Below are positions 34,002 to 44,800 of a DNA stretch of 64,000 nucleotides, one piece after another. The translations under genes were made by a program, and so were the position numbers. The DNA lies in assembly GCF_900129215.1 (NCBI RefSeq), contig NZ_FQUQ01000004.1:744001-808000 (forward strand), written 5' to 3'. The notes beneath the pieces were generated by a model that was not told the DNA's origin, made no database searches, and saw nothing but the letters and a program-made list of their open reading frames with translations. Positions within the stretch are counted from its first letter, which is position 1; every line of letters begins with the position of its first letter. This stretch comes from Pedobacter caeni (lineage in GTDB: Bacteria; Bacteroidota; Bacteroidia; Sphingobacteriales; Sphingobacteriaceae).

Positions 34002-36077
34002 TTAAAAAGTCCAGTTTAAGTGATCTTTTTTTATAGTATTCCCACTCCCGGCTGCTGCCTCAATACTATTCTTTCCTTTTTGAAGCTTCACCTTTTCAAA
34101 AATATAATGAACCGCGGTAGTTCCTTTTTTGACTCCCGTTACTTTCCTGCCATTCACGATCAGTTCCGGTGTCCCTGTATTGGAATATACTGTTACTGTA
34201 GTTAACGCATTGACCCTTTTATTGTTCCTTCTGCCGGCGATGTACACCATTGGTTCCGGATTCCAGTTTGCTTTATACCAATAAAATGCATCTTTCTTCA
34301 CTTTTCGATCAAAAGTGATCAGCCCTTTCATGTTTCTTGCTGGTACACCTCCCCCATTTGCAGGAGGCACTGCAAAATCAAACATGTTCCAGACATAAGA
34401 GGCTGCGATATAAGGATGTTTTTCAATAATCCCCCATTGAATCTCATGGAACTTCTGCTGATAAGCTTCAGGCCAGAACTGTCCGGAAGGGTTGCCTGTA
34501 TCCCTGCTCAGTTCTTCCTGTTGATCAATGTTTGCTTCCACCCCATATTCAGAAAGCACCAGTCTGTTCTCAGGATATTTTTTTTCCAGACCAGACACCC
34601 ATTGTTCCAGATCACCGATCCGGCCTTCATACCAGCCATAATAACGGTTCATACCCTGAATATCAGCATTCAGATTTGTAGGACGGTCCATTTCCCCATA
34701 ACCACTCACACTTACGGTGTAACGGTCAGGATCTTCTGTTTTTGAGATATCATCCAGATCTCTGGTCAGTACAGCGGTATAATCATCCGGTGTTTTTCCA
34801 TAAACTTCATTATGAAGTCCCCATACATAGATGGAAGGATGGTTGAAATTCTGACGGATCAATTCTCTGAGCTGATGTTGCGCATTGCCAGCTTCCTTAC
34901 CGGAAACCGCATTTACAAAAGGAATTTCCGCCCAGATGACAAAGCCCATGCTGTCGCATTTTGAATAAAGGTATTCTGATTGCTGATAATGCGCAAAGCG
35001 GATAGAAGTGGCTCCCATTTCCTTAATGTCATTTAAATCTGCAACATGTTGATCATTTGATAAGGCATTACCCTCGTCCTGCTTATCCTGATGGCGGCAG
35101 ACCCCAAGCAAGCGGTAAGGCTCATCATTCAGGAAAAACCCTTTACCAGGTTTCATCTCAAATTTACGGATCCCCAGAGGCTGACTAACCTCATCCAGGA
35201 CCTGGTCTCCATCCATAATTCTGGCCACCAGTTTATAGAGATAAGGATCTTTAATTCCGTTCCATAAATGTGGATTTACCAGATTCAGGTTTTGGGTAAA
35301 GATCTGCTCCCCTTGTGTAGACACATTGACCGGAGTATTTTCTTCCTTAACCACCTTCCCGTCTGCATCATAAATTTTCGCCGACAGGGTCAGGGCCACA
35401 CGCTGCTCCGACTTGTTTTCCATCTTCACTTTCAGCTGAACATCTGCTGATTTAGCAGAAACATTTTTCTGACTAATGTATATCCCCGGTGAGGCAAAAT
35501 CAGTTACCGCAATATTTACCTTATTGGTAACAATCAATGATACAGGACGGTAAATCCCACCATAGATCGGGAACAAGCGGTTGTTAATGGGAATCACATC
35601 TTCGCGTTCCTGGTTATTTACACGTACTTCAATTTTATTTTTCTGTCCGTATTTCAACGCATAGGAAATATCGAAAGCAAAGGCAGAATATGATCCTTTA
35701 TGCTCTCCGATAAAGCGTTCGTTCACATACAAACGGGATTCAGATCCGACCCCTTCAAAACGTATGAATATCCGCTTCCCCTTCCAGCTTGTATCCGCCT
35801 GAAGCTCCTTTTTATAAGTAGCATCCCCCGCATAAAAACCATTTCCCGACTGGATGTCTTTGTCGTTCCAGGTGTGAGGAATACTGACATTTTTCCATTT
35901 CAGGTCCGTTAAAGCAGCATCTCTCCGGTTGGCATCTTTTTTAAACTGCCAATCGTTATTGATGGCAATCACTTGTCTTGCACTTTCTTTCACCTTCGTT
36001 TGTGACCTTACTGTGGTGCTCAACAGCATGGCAACTGCCAGCAACACCAACAAAGATCTCTCCCGTTTAATCCTCAT
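34002..36077 (-). CDS. Glycoside hydrolase family 2 (beta-galactosidase-like), secreted
   Basis: 691 residues with a signal-like N-terminus (hydrophobic ~8-25, after an MRIKRER start). Domain order: sugar-binding jelly roll (NNDWQFKK through IPHTWND), immunoglobulin-like domain, TIM barrel. The general acid/base Glu is in WGLHNEVYG near residue 422 and the nucleophile Glu in VLSEYGVEA near 508. GH2 includes beta-galactosidases, beta-mannosidases and beta-glucuronidases; the SEYG motif and short length fit the galactosidase side but do not prove it. Last gene of the locus, 15 bases after the GH29 gene. Confidence 0.88.
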   Translation of the reverse strand: MRIKRERSLLVLLAVAMLLSTTVRSQTKVKESARQVIAINNDWQFKKDANRRDAALTDLKWKNVSIPHTWNDKDIQSGNGFYAGDATYKKELQADTSWKGKRIFIRFEGVGSESRLYVNERFIGEHKGSYSAFAFDISYALKYGQKNKIEVRVNNQEREDVIPINNRLFPIYGGIYRPVSLIVTNKVNIAVTDFASPGIYISQKNVSAKSADVQLKVKMENKSEQRVALTLSAKIYDADGKVVKEENTPVNVSTQGEQIFTQNLNLVNPHLWNGIKDPYLYKLVARIMDGDQVLDEVSQPLGIRKFEMKPGKGFFLNDEPYRLLGVCRHQDKQDEGNALSNDQHVADLNDIKEMGATSIRFAHYQQSEYLYSKCDSMGFVIWAEIPFVNAVSGKEAGNAQHQLRELIRQNFNHPSIYVWGLHNEVYGKTPDDYTAVLTRDLDDISKTEDPDRYTVSVSGYGEMDRPTNLNADIQGMNRYYGWYEGRIGDLEQWVSGLEKKYPENRLVLSEYGVEANIDQQEELSRDTGNPSGQFWPEAYQQKFHEIQWGIIEKHPYIAASYVWNMFDFAVPPANGGGVPARNMKGLITFDRKVKKDAFYWYKANWNPEPMVYIAGRRNNKRVNALTTVTVYSNTGTPELIVNGRKVTGVKKGTTAVHYIFEKVKLQKGKNSIEAAAGSGNTIKKDHLNWTF

Positions 36078-36092
36078 ATCTGTATCTCGTTT

Positions 36093-37532
36093 TTAAATTT
36101 TAGCTTTCTCATATTTAGTACCATTACCTTTTTCTGCTTTGGCAGTTTCCAGCACAATGACAAATGGCTTTGATTGTTCCCTTTTTTTCAGATGCAGGAA
36201 ATACTCATCTCCGCTGATCTCCTCAGGACTAAAAACCTCCTGAGTATCAGCCAGCAGGTATGCTTTTTTGATGATCGTCTTTGGAGGTGTTTTTATTCTT
36301 AACGCGGCTGATACCGGCACATTAAACACGACCATATAAATCTTATCCGTTCCGCTCTTTTTTGTGAAATAACCCCAGTCTTGTTTCTCATAACCTGCAT
36401 ATTCACAATTATAGATGGCCTCCTGATTGATCTTCATCCAATCGCCAATTTCTGTTGCCAGTTTGATTTCTTCCTGACGGATGGAACCATCCCCTTTAGG
36501 GCCGAAATTGAGCACAAAATTACCTCCCATGGAAACACATCTGGCCGTCATTTCGATCAGCTCATTCCCCGTTTTGATATGCCCGTTCCATGCCGCATTA
36601 TAACCCCACTGGTTTTCGGGAACCGTCATCACACAGTCCCAGTCGTTGCCATGAACATCTTCGATTTTAGCAGGTATTTTCCTTTCCCATCCCTGTTCGT
36701 AATCCCCCATTAATACCCCATTGGAATCAAAATGACGTTTTCCGTTTTCGTCTGCCCTGAACCTGCTGCCAATGATCAGCCCCGGACGAAGTTTGCGCAT
36801 TTCCGTTTCCAGCTCATCAGCAAAAGCAGCCTGTTTCACCCATGATTTATCCCAGGTTCCATCAAACCATAAGCCTTTGACGGTAGGGTAATTGGTCAGT
36901 AATTCGATCAGCTGGTTGCGTGTAAACTTCTTGAAGCGTTCAAAGGCAATGCTGTCTTCTTTGGTTTTGAGGTCATACCGCCAATCTGGATGGTTCCAGT
37001 CCATCACCGAAAAATACAGGATCACATCTATCCCTTCCTGATCATAAGCATCTACTACCGCCTTTACGATATCTTTTTTATAAGGGGAATTCTTTACGGT
37101 ATATTTCGTGTACTTACTTGGCCACAAGCAAAATCCATCATGATGTTTGGTGGTAAAAGTCACGTACTTTGCCCCCATTTGTCTGGCTGTTTTTGCCCAT
37201 GCCTTCGCATCAAAAGCAGTTGGGTTAAAGCTGTAATTCAGGGAATCATAGGTAGATTTAGGAATTCCGTTCCAGGACCTGATCCACTCGGCAGCACCAT
37301 TATACTGTTTTCCATTCCAGGCGCCGCCAGGGATGGCGTATAAACCCCAATGGATAAATTGCCCAAGGCCATAACCCCTCCACTTTTCCATAGCTGCATC
37401 GCTTCTTTTTCCGACCCTATGGGAGCCATGCAGCAGGGTTATTTGTTCTTTAACAGCAACCTGTTGTGCAGATGCCGGTTGTAAATTCGTCAGAAGGGAA
37501 AGCCCTAATGCTGCAATTATCAATCCTTTCAT
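36093..37532 (-). CDS. GH29 alpha-L-fucosidase, secreted
   Basis: 479 residues with a signal peptide (1-22, ending ASA). GH29 hallmarks are clear: GLGQFIHWGLYAIPGG near the start of the barrel, the TKHHDGFCLW histidine pair and GLWFDGTW with the nucleophile Asp near residue 224. It removes terminal alpha-L-fucose, probably in the periplasm. A short beta-sandwich follows the barrel and the C-terminus ends in a Lys/Glu-rich tail. It stands between the lyase (30 bases) and the GH2 gene (15 bases), so the target glycan likely has fucose side groups. Confidence 0.92.
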   Translation of the reverse strand: MKGLIIAALGLSLLTNLQPASAQQVAVKEQITLLHGSHRVGKRSDAAMEKWRGYGLGQFIHWGLYAIPGGAWNGKQYNGAAEWIRSWNGIPKSTYDSLNYSFNPTAFDAKAWAKTARQMGAKYVTFTTKHHDGFCLWPSKYTKYTVKNSPYKKDIVKAVVDAYDQEGIDVILYFSVMDWNHPDWRYDLKTKEDSIAFERFKKFTRNQLIELLTNYPTVKGLWFDGTWDKSWVKQAAFADELETEMRKLRPGLIIGSRFRADENGKRHFDSNGVLMGDYEQGWERKIPAKIEDVHGNDWDCVMTVPENQWGYNAAWNGHIKTGNELIEMTARCVSMGGNFVLNFGPKGDGSIRQEEIKLATEIGDWMKINQEAIYNCEYAGYEKQDWGYFTKKSGTDKIYMVVFNVPVSAALRIKTPPKTIIKKAYLLADTQEVFSPEEISGDEYFLHLKKREQSKPFVIVLETAKAEKGNGTKYEKAKI

Positions 37533-37562
37533 TGTTTCTCTGTGTATTGGTATTAGTCGTAA

Positions 37563-39527
37563 TTATTTTTTATAGAATTTAAGGACAACCTGATCCTTTA
37601 GTGTTTTACTTTTGAATATCAATTGTACCCGGTATACCTTCTCTCCCCAGCTCTTTTTCAGTCTTGGATCTTCGAGTTCTTCTGTCTCTGCTTTGACCTC
37701 GAATTTCGCTGGATCGTATTTCAGGGCAAGGCCTGTTTTACCGAAAATCAGCTCTCCCGAGCCTTGCTGAACAGGCTCAGAGGTTACAAAATTTAACAGG
37801 GAAGGCTGCTGAAATTTTTTCAGCTGATAAGACTCTGTTAAGGTTAACATTTCTTTGGCCGGATAAAAATCCAGGTTACGCTTCCAACTGCTTACGGCAG
37901 CTGCTTCAGGATAAGCGGCAGCCAGATCTAAAGACAGGCTTTCATGACCAGGTTTATGGGCATAGACAAAGTCTTTTGCCGCATACTTTTTTCCGTCCAG
38001 CTGCTGACTGCCATTGATGTCAGGGCAGTTGTGCCATTGGGATTGCAGGTTCCACAATTCGTAGCGTTGTTTACTGAATGTCTTACTGGTATAAGTGCCT
38101 ACTCCTACATCAATGATAGCAGGCTTACCATCCATATAAATGATGAAATTGCCAATATCATTATGGTTATGACTTTCGGCATTGTGACCTCCCTTTATTG
38201 CGACAAACATGCCTCTCGTGCTTCCCGCTTCCGATCGCATCGTCAGTACCTGTAATTGCGGTAACAGGGAAACCTGAGGGTATGGGGCAACTGCAGGAAT
38301 TTTCAACAGGTCTTCATAGATCGCTACAGACTGTACAAAATCAGTTACATCTCCTGATGGAAGTTTCTGATGTTCCTGCTTAAACTGAAAAGCCGCGAAC
38401 TGTTTCAATACCGGATCATTAAAGAGCGTCCCAAACTGGTAAATACTTTCAAAATCCGGGGTTGAACGGGCAGTAGCATCTGCAAAATTCACCATATAAT
38501 CGTCTGCGATATGCATTTTATAAATGTACTTTCCCATCTCATGGAGGAGTGGTTTGTTCTGCCAGTTGAGTTGTCCCTTACTTGCACTGCTCAATAAGGT
38601 CAACAACCTGATGAGTTTACCTCCGGCCTCTCCCCAGTAACTGGGACCTTCGTCACAACCTCCGTCTAAAGGATATTGATTAATGAAATTGTCAGCACTG
38701 CGCATGATTTTTCCGGCGAAGCTGTTCAGAGAATCCGGATTTTGCATGGTCAGTAAAGCAGTGTGCATACAATTGGTATTGACCCATGCGTTCCAGTTGT
38801 TGACTGCATTTCCTTTGAAGCCCATCCACCAGAAATGATTGTACTTCATATAGGGCTGAAATATTCTTTTGTCCAGTTCAGACAGAATCCTCTTATTGAT
38901 CACTTTGGAATAGCTGGCAAGTTCCGGAGCAAGCAAATGATAAATCATGGCTACCGTGACTGCTGTACGACCCGCGTTCAGGTCAATATATCCATCTTCA
39001 GCATTGGGAAGGTCTGCCCCTTCCTTTTGTACCACGATATGCGCGGGAGCTACCCAGGTACTTTCTTCCAGCACCAGCCAAAGACCGTTGACCAATTGAG
39101 GAATAAACCTTCCTTTTCTTTCGATCAGTTCGCCGATCACCAGGTTTGATAATTTTCTCCGTCTTTCGGATTGCAATTGCTCGTAATTGGTTCTCGTTCC
39201 GGTATGTTTATAATCCAGATAAAGGCTTGCCGGTAAGGAAGGCCAGGTGTATCCATTTGCCTGTTCTGCCTGTTTGATAAATGTAGATTTTAAACCTTCA
39301 GGAAGGGCATCAATCTTTTGAAAGGTTTGTAATTGCTGTTCTTTTCTCCATGCTCCGATCTGATTAAAATCTACACCTTTATTGAATTCAGCAATCAACC
39401 AGTTTCTGGATGCTTCTTTTTGTCCGTATACCAAATGGAAACCCAAAATCAACAGAGAGGATAAGATCCACTTCCTTAGATTGAGCGATAAATTGCTTTT
39501 ATTCAGTGCTGTGTTTTGAGTTTCCAT
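37563..39527 (-). CDS. Heparinase II/III-like polysaccharide lyase
   Basis: 654 residues. A signal anchor or peptide lies at ~20-35 after a longer N-terminus. An alpha-toroid N-terminal half (with NNWNAWVNTNCMHTALL and GGCDEGPSYWGEAGG) is followed by the beta-sandwich heparinase II/III domain (PF07940) with GGHNAESHNHNDIGNFIIY and DVGVGTYT. The histidines of SHNHND and a Tyr in the toroid are the expected catalytic groups. Lyases of this fold cut uronic-acid polymers such as heparan sulfate, alginate, hyaluronan or related glycans; the family (PL12, PL33 or another) cannot be settled by eye. A uronate-containing target is likely. Confidence 0.8.
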   Translation of the reverse strand: METQNTALNKSNLSLNLRKWILSSLLILGFHLVYGQKEASRNWLIAEFNKGVDFNQIGAWRKEQQLQTFQKIDALPEGLKSTFIKQAEQANGYTWPSLPASLYLDYKHTGTRTNYEQLQSERRRKLSNLVIGELIERKGRFIPQLVNGLWLVLEESTWVAPAHIVVQKEGADLPNAEDGYIDLNAGRTAVTVAMIYHLLAPELASYSKVINKRILSELDKRIFQPYMKYNHFWWMGFKGNAVNNWNAWVNTNCMHTALLTMQNPDSLNSFAGKIMRSADNFINQYPLDGGCDEGPSYWGEAGGKLIRLLTLLSSASKGQLNWQNKPLLHEMGKYIYKMHIADDYMVNFADATARSTPDFESIYQFGTLFNDPVLKQFAAFQFKQEHQKLPSGDVTDFVQSVAIYEDLLKIPAVAPYPQVSLLPQLQVLTMRSEAGSTRGMFVAIKGGHNAESHNHNDIGNFIIYMDGKPAIIDVGVGTYTSKTFSKQRYELWNLQSQWHNCPDINGSQQLDGKKYAAKDFVYAHKPGHESLSLDLAAAYPEAAAVSSWKRNLDFYPAKEMLTLTESYQLKKFQQPSLLNFVTSEPVQQGSGELIFGKTGLALKYDPAKFEVKAETEELEDPRLKKSWGEKVYRVQLIFKSKTLKDQVVLKFYKK

Positions 39528-39535
39528 ATTTGGTT

Positions 39536-39931
39536 TTATAATCCGTATATCGTAATGTTACCTTTCCCATCTGTACCTGATCCATCTCCATCTATCATCA
39601 AGGTGATTAAGATCTGATATTGCTTATAACCAGCAGAGGCGGGGTCCCAGATCGTAAATTTCGCATCTCCCTCAAAAGCCCCGTCTTCATAACCACCTGC
39701 GGTAAAATCCAGTGGTTGTATCCATTGAAAAAAAGTATTTCCCGGATCAGTGACCAAAAGACCTTGTATCCCCTGGTGGGCAGTCAGGTGTACAACTAAG
39801 TTAAATACTTTATTGTCAGTACTTGTAATCTGATACTCTTTGATTTGAATCTGGGCCTGTGCCTTGTTCACAAAAGACAACAATAACATCATTGATAGTG
39901 CTGTGCATAACATTAAGATTTTTCTTTTCAT
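39536..39931 (-). CDS. Small secreted protein of unknown function with a DxDxSxxD loop
   Basis: 131 residues with a signal peptide (1-26, ending AQA). The rest is beta-rich and likely a single sandwich domain: EYQITSTDNKVFNLVVHL, then an FQWIQPLDF segment, and near the end DGDGSGTDGKGN, which looks like a calcium-binding loop. No family is recognised. It lies 8 bases before the lyase and is the first gene after the SusCD block, so it could be a surface glycan-binding protein, though it has no lipobox and is much smaller than usual SGBPs. Confidence 0.6.
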   Translation of the reverse strand: MKRKILMLCTALSMMLLLSFVNKAQAQIQIKEYQITSTDNKVFNLVVHLTAHQGIQGLLVTDPGNTFFQWIQPLDFTAGGYEDGAFEGDAKFTIWDPASAGYKQYQILITLMIDGDGSGTDGKGNITIYGL

Positions 39932-39991
39932 CGTTTAATTATTAAGGTTTATAGATTTGGTTATTTAATTCAGATTCAGGTATAAAAAGGA

Positions 39992-40026
39992 CCCTTCGCT
40001 GATGCGACCAAACAACAAGCGAAGGG
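39992..40026 (-). terminator. Intergenic hairpin between susD and the enzyme genes (attenuator)
   Basis: Perfect arms CCCTTCGCT (39992-40000) and AGCGAAGGG (40018-40026). On the minus strand the stem is followed by TCCTTTTTATA, so it is a plausible leaky terminator lowering expression of the lyase and hydrolases relative to SusCD. Its sequence is closely related to the hairpin at 49454-49512. Confidence 0.6.
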
Positions 40027-40056
40027 GAAACACAACTTAACCTAATGATTATCGTT

Positions 40057-41799
40057 TTACCAACCGGGGTTTTGGATCAGCAAATTATTCTTATTTATTT
40101 CTTTCAAGGGGATTGCCCGGTAATACATCTGGGGACTGTTAAATTTCCTGGTTTCAAATGTGATTCTGGCATTGGTAAAAGTATTGCCGTTTTTCGTCCA
40201 CTTCATTCCTCCCATTGGCCCGTTTAAAAGGTTTTCTGCAATTTTCCATCTAAAGATGTCAAAGAGGCGATGTCCTTCTTCCGAAGCAAATTCGATACGT
40301 CTCTCATGGCGGATTACTGTGCGCATTTCTTCTTTCGTCAAGCCTGGAGCAAGGGCATAAGGATCCAGTCCGGCACGTTTGCGGACGGCTTCCACCGCCT
40401 GATATACTGCTGCATTCGGACCCTGGAATTCATTTGTTGCTTCTGCAAATGCAAGCAGGATATCCGCGTATCTGGAAATCACAAGACCGATCTGGCTGCT
40501 CACTCCGTAGTTCCCACCTGCATTTTCATTACAAAACCTTCTCCAAAGGTATCCCGAAACGGTATTGTAGGTAGCAGACCCCATTCCATCACCAGGAGCC
40601 AGGGCATAAAGGTCTACCGGCTTCTTTGTTAAGCTGGTCCTGTCCAGCCATAGTGCCTGGTTATAGATAATCGTGTAATAAAACCTTGGATCACGGTTGA
40701 GGTATGGTGTTGTTTCTACGTATCCTGATCCGGATTCTGAAATGAGTTTACCATTCTTCATCGGATAATCATCTATCAGCTGCTGTGTAGGATTTCCAAA
40801 ATTCTGACCTCCGCGTGAACCCGGCAGCATATATTGCTCATAAAAACGCCCGGTATTCCGCATAATCTGAAAGATATATTCAGAGTTCTTACGTTGAATT
40901 CCCATGTCATAATAGCCATAGCCCGGAGCAGTGGTATTGTCTTCCACAAGGCGGTAGAGTCCAAGGTCCATGACACTTTTAGCCGCATCAGCGGCGATTT
41001 TCCAGCGATTGACATCATAGCTTTCATAGCCGAGAATTGATTTTAAAGGGCCGGAGTTTGGGTTATTTTCATTGTAAAGCGGGCTGGCAGCCATCAACAG
41101 CACCTTTGCCTTCACTGCAAGTGCTGCCCCTTTTGTGGGCCTGCCAAAATCTTCCGGCAATTGTTCCAACGGCAATATCAGCGCAACTTCATTGAGTTCT
41201 TTTTCTATATAGCCAAGGGTCTCCACGAAGCTGTTTCTAGGTAACATAAAATCATCACTCAGCTCATATTTTTTATCTCCCAGTAGGGGAACTCCACCAA
41301 AGACTCTCAGCAAGTGATAATAAGCATAAGCCCTTAAGAATCGGGATTCAGCGATTAACTGTTTCTTTTTTGCTGCAGAAAGCGGCGCACGTTCAATGTT
41401 ATACAGAAAAACATTCACCCGTCTCACCATCGCGTAACAGACATTCCATGTCGCTAAACTGGGCGCACTATCAGAGGCTCCAGCCACATTGGCCAGGTTA
41501 AATCCCTGCGAAAACCCACCTGAATACCGCGCCTCTCCATCATCAGAAGCATCAGAAAAGGCCCATAATCCACCACCCCCTGTCCCATTTTCCATGAAAT
41601 AAGTTTTGTCGAGCTCTGCATAGACCGAATTCAAAAACTGAATGCTCAATGCACTGTCGGCGAACACAGTTTGTTCATTGATCCGCCCTATATCTGTAGG
41701 ATCCAGGAAACTTTTATCCGTTGCTTTTTTACATCCGCCGCTCCACACTGCAAGTCCCAAACAGGCAGTGATCATGATATATTTAAATAATTTTTTCAT
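40057..41799 (-). CDS. SusD/RagB-family lipoprotein, second pair
   Basis: 580 residues, lipoprotein signal ending WSGGC-KK. Core blocks: LIAESRFLRAYAYYHLLRVFGGVPLL and C-terminal EMRTVIRHERRIEFASEEGHRLFDIFRWKIAENLL, the standard RagB motif set. Surface glycan-binding lid for the SusC encoded 9 bases upstream. It shares an architecture with the SusD at 44890 (both end with a MKWTKNGNTF/MNIVKNPDGTF-like hairpin), so the two pairs look like paralogues from a tandem duplication that then diverged. Confidence 0.95.
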   Translation of the reverse strand: MKKLFKYIMITACLGLAVWSGGCKKATDKSFLDPTDIGRINEQTVFADSALSIQFLNSVYAELDKTYFMENGTGGGGLWAFSDASDDGEARYSGGFSQGFNLANVAGASDSAPSLATWNVCYAMVRRVNVFLYNIERAPLSAAKKKQLIAESRFLRAYAYYHLLRVFGGVPLLGDKKYELSDDFMLPRNSFVETLGYIEKELNEVALILPLEQLPEDFGRPTKGAALAVKAKVLLMAASPLYNENNPNSGPLKSILGYESYDVNRWKIAADAAKSVMDLGLYRLVEDNTTAPGYGYYDMGIQRKNSEYIFQIMRNTGRFYEQYMLPGSRGGQNFGNPTQQLIDDYPMKNGKLISESGSGYVETTPYLNRDPRFYYTIIYNQALWLDRTSLTKKPVDLYALAPGDGMGSATYNTVSGYLWRRFCNENAGGNYGVSSQIGLVISRYADILLAFAEATNEFQGPNAAVYQAVEAVRKRAGLDPYALAPGLTKEEMRTVIRHERRIEFASEEGHRLFDIFRWKIAENLLNGPMGGMKWTKNGNTFTNARITFETRKFNSPQMYYRAIPLKEINKNNLLIQNPGW

Positions 41800-41808
41800 G
41801 GTTTCTTC

Positions 41809-44800
41809 TTAAAATGTTACTTGTAATCCAAAATTGACAATCTTCATCTGAGGATAATTCTGATAAGCCTCCACACTTCCTCTTTTGGATTCCGGGTCTA
41901 CATCATAAATCTTCAACTTATTAAAAGTGAGTAAGTTGAGTCCACTTGCAAAGAACCTGACATCTTTTAAGCGCAAGCGCTGGGTAAAGAGTTTAGGCAA
42001 ATGATATCCCAGCTCTACATTTTTTAAACGGAGGTAATCTGCAGGTCTCAACCAGAAGGTGGACGCATCAAAACTCACCCCTCCCAAACGGGGGTATTCG
42101 GCTACATCTCTGGTTTCCGGTGTCCAGCGCTTCTGGTGAATAGCTGCCGGGATTCCGTTGGAGTTACCAATCTGCAACAAGGTATTTGAGCTGATGCTAC
42201 TTCTTGCTGCCCCCTGTAAAAGGAAAGAAAAGTCGAAATCTTTATAGCTAAACCCGGCAGAGAAGCCATAAGTAAGCTCAGGAGTTTCTGGTTTTCCAAT
42301 AGGACTGATGTCATTTCCATCGATGATCCCATCACCATTTACATCCCTGTATTTCAGGTCACCCGGCTTAACCAGCTTTCCTGCTACCTTCGGGCTATTT
42401 GCGATATCCGCCTCATCATTATAAAAACCTTCAGAGATATAACCGTATAACTGTCCTACCGGACGACCTGTTTTCTTCAGGTTTGGAGCTACTGAAAACG
42501 GTTCATCTCTGAAAAGAATTTTGTTCCTCGCAAAAGAAGCATTTGCGCGGACAAAGTACTGGAAATGATCATTTACCGCATTCCGGTGATTCAGTTCCAA
42601 TTCAAAACCTTTATTGCTCACCCTTCCAATATTTACCGGTGGCAAGCTCAGACCAGTATATCCGGGAACAGTTTCCATAGCAGTCAGGATGTCGTACCTC
42701 AGGTGATCAAAATAATCAGCAGTAATTTCCAGCTTGCTATTGAACAGCTTCATGTCTATCCCGATATTTGCTTTACGTTCTTTTTCCCAACGCACGTCAT
42801 TGTTACCTAGTGTTCCAGGGGTTACTTTTGGTTGCCCTGTCGGGCTTTCCCCAAAATAATACCCTCCGCCGGCCACCTCATAAACTTCATCGTACAGGTA
42901 GCGGTTGCCTTTCACCTCATCACTTCCAACAGTCCCATAAGAACCTCTGAATTTCAGGTAATTGATTACTTTTATATTGTCTTTAAAGAAGGGTTCTTCG
43001 CTAATGTTCCATCCTCCGGATATTGCAGGAAAGAAGCCAAAGCGATTTTTAGCCTTGAAACGATCGGAGCCATTATACCCCGCATTAAATTCAATCAGGT
43101 AACGCGATTTAAAATTATACCCCAACCTTCCGGCATAGCCCTGAAAGTTTCCCGGTGCATCAGAACCTTTGATGTCTCCTGTACGGTTCGTCAATACCAA
43201 ACCATATACATTATGCTGTCCAAACTGTCTGCTGTAATTCAGAATCGCCTGAAAATTCAATCTCCTGAAAGGCGACTCATAAGTACCATTCCCTCTGACC
43301 AGGGGTTCAATCCTCAATAACTCAGGATATACCGGATCCAGAACTCCTGTTGAAGGAATCATGGTATATACCGGAAACCGTTCACGCGTCAGCTGCCTGT
43401 TGAACTCCGACTTATTCGTATAAGCGACCACTCCTTTCAGGGATAAACCCTCCGTAATGAATCCCAACTTATGTTCTGCACTCAGGTTGAGGTTCAGGTC
43501 ATTGCTGTAATTCCGTTTATACCCTCCATATTCCAGGGCTCCTACCGGATTGAGTGAACCTCCTTTTACCCCACCATAACTTCCATCGGCATTACGTACC
43601 GGGTATACCCATGGGCCAAGTAATCCACTGGAGATCCTGCGCCAGAAAGGAAGTGCCCCTCCCCCCATCGGATCCGGTAAATAGGGTTCATTGATTTCGC
43701 TGAAACGTGTGGAAAGATCCAGTTTCAGGCTTAAATTTTTGTTGACATCCAGATCAACATTAGAGCGGATATTGTACCTTTTTAAATAATAATTGTTATT
43801 AAAATCTTCCTTTCTGTCTACATCTTTAAGGATTCCGTTTTGATAGATAGATCCTGCCGAGATGAAATAACGAAGGCTGCTGGTTCCCCCGCTGATGTCG
43901 ATGTTGTTGCGCAACTGTACCGCATTGTCCTTCATCACCTGATCGTACCAGTTTACATTGGGATAGCGGAACGGATCATCACCCAGGCGGAAATGTTCCA
44001 AAGCGGCATCACTGACCAGGCCAGGATAGACACTATTAGGATCCTGTCCTGAATTGATTGCCTGTTCCTTCATCAAGAGCAGGGATTGATAGGAATCCAG
44101 TGATTTCCTTAAAATGGTTGGCATCTGCAAACCGGCTTCCGTCCGGATAGTAATCACTGCGGGCCCTTCCTTTCCTCTTCGGGTCGTGATCACGATTACC
44201 CCGTTGGCACCCTTTATCCCATAAATCGCTGTTGTAGCCGCATCTTTAAGGATAGAAATACTTTCCACCTCATTTGGATCAAGCTGATTCAACTGCGCAT
44301 ACTGGTATTCCACATCATCCACGATAACCAGAGGACTATTGCTGTTTCCGGCGAATGAACTGACCCCGCGGATGTAAATATTGGCAGCATCCTTTCCCGG
44401 TTGCCCGCTTGTTTGTTGCTGGAATAGTCCCGGTAACCTTCCTGCCAGTGAATTCTGGATACTTGCAGCCGGACTCTGACGCAGCTCTTTTCCACTGATG
44501 GTGGCAATGGAACCAGTATTGGTAATTTTCTTTTGTTTGGCATAGCCCACAACTACTACCTCATTCATCTGCGAATTGTTATCTGCCAGTTTCACGACAA
44601 TGGAGTGGTTGGTTCCGATATTAACAGTTTGAGGTTCATACCCCATACTCCTGACTGTAATTTGCCTGCTTGTGATCCGCAGGGTAAAAGCTCCTTCGAT
44701 GCTGGTGGTTGTTCCATTCTTTTTGGCACTTCCTGTTTCAACGATTGTAGCACCCGGAAGAGGAGTACCTTCCTGATCGGTCACTTTACCACTCAATACG

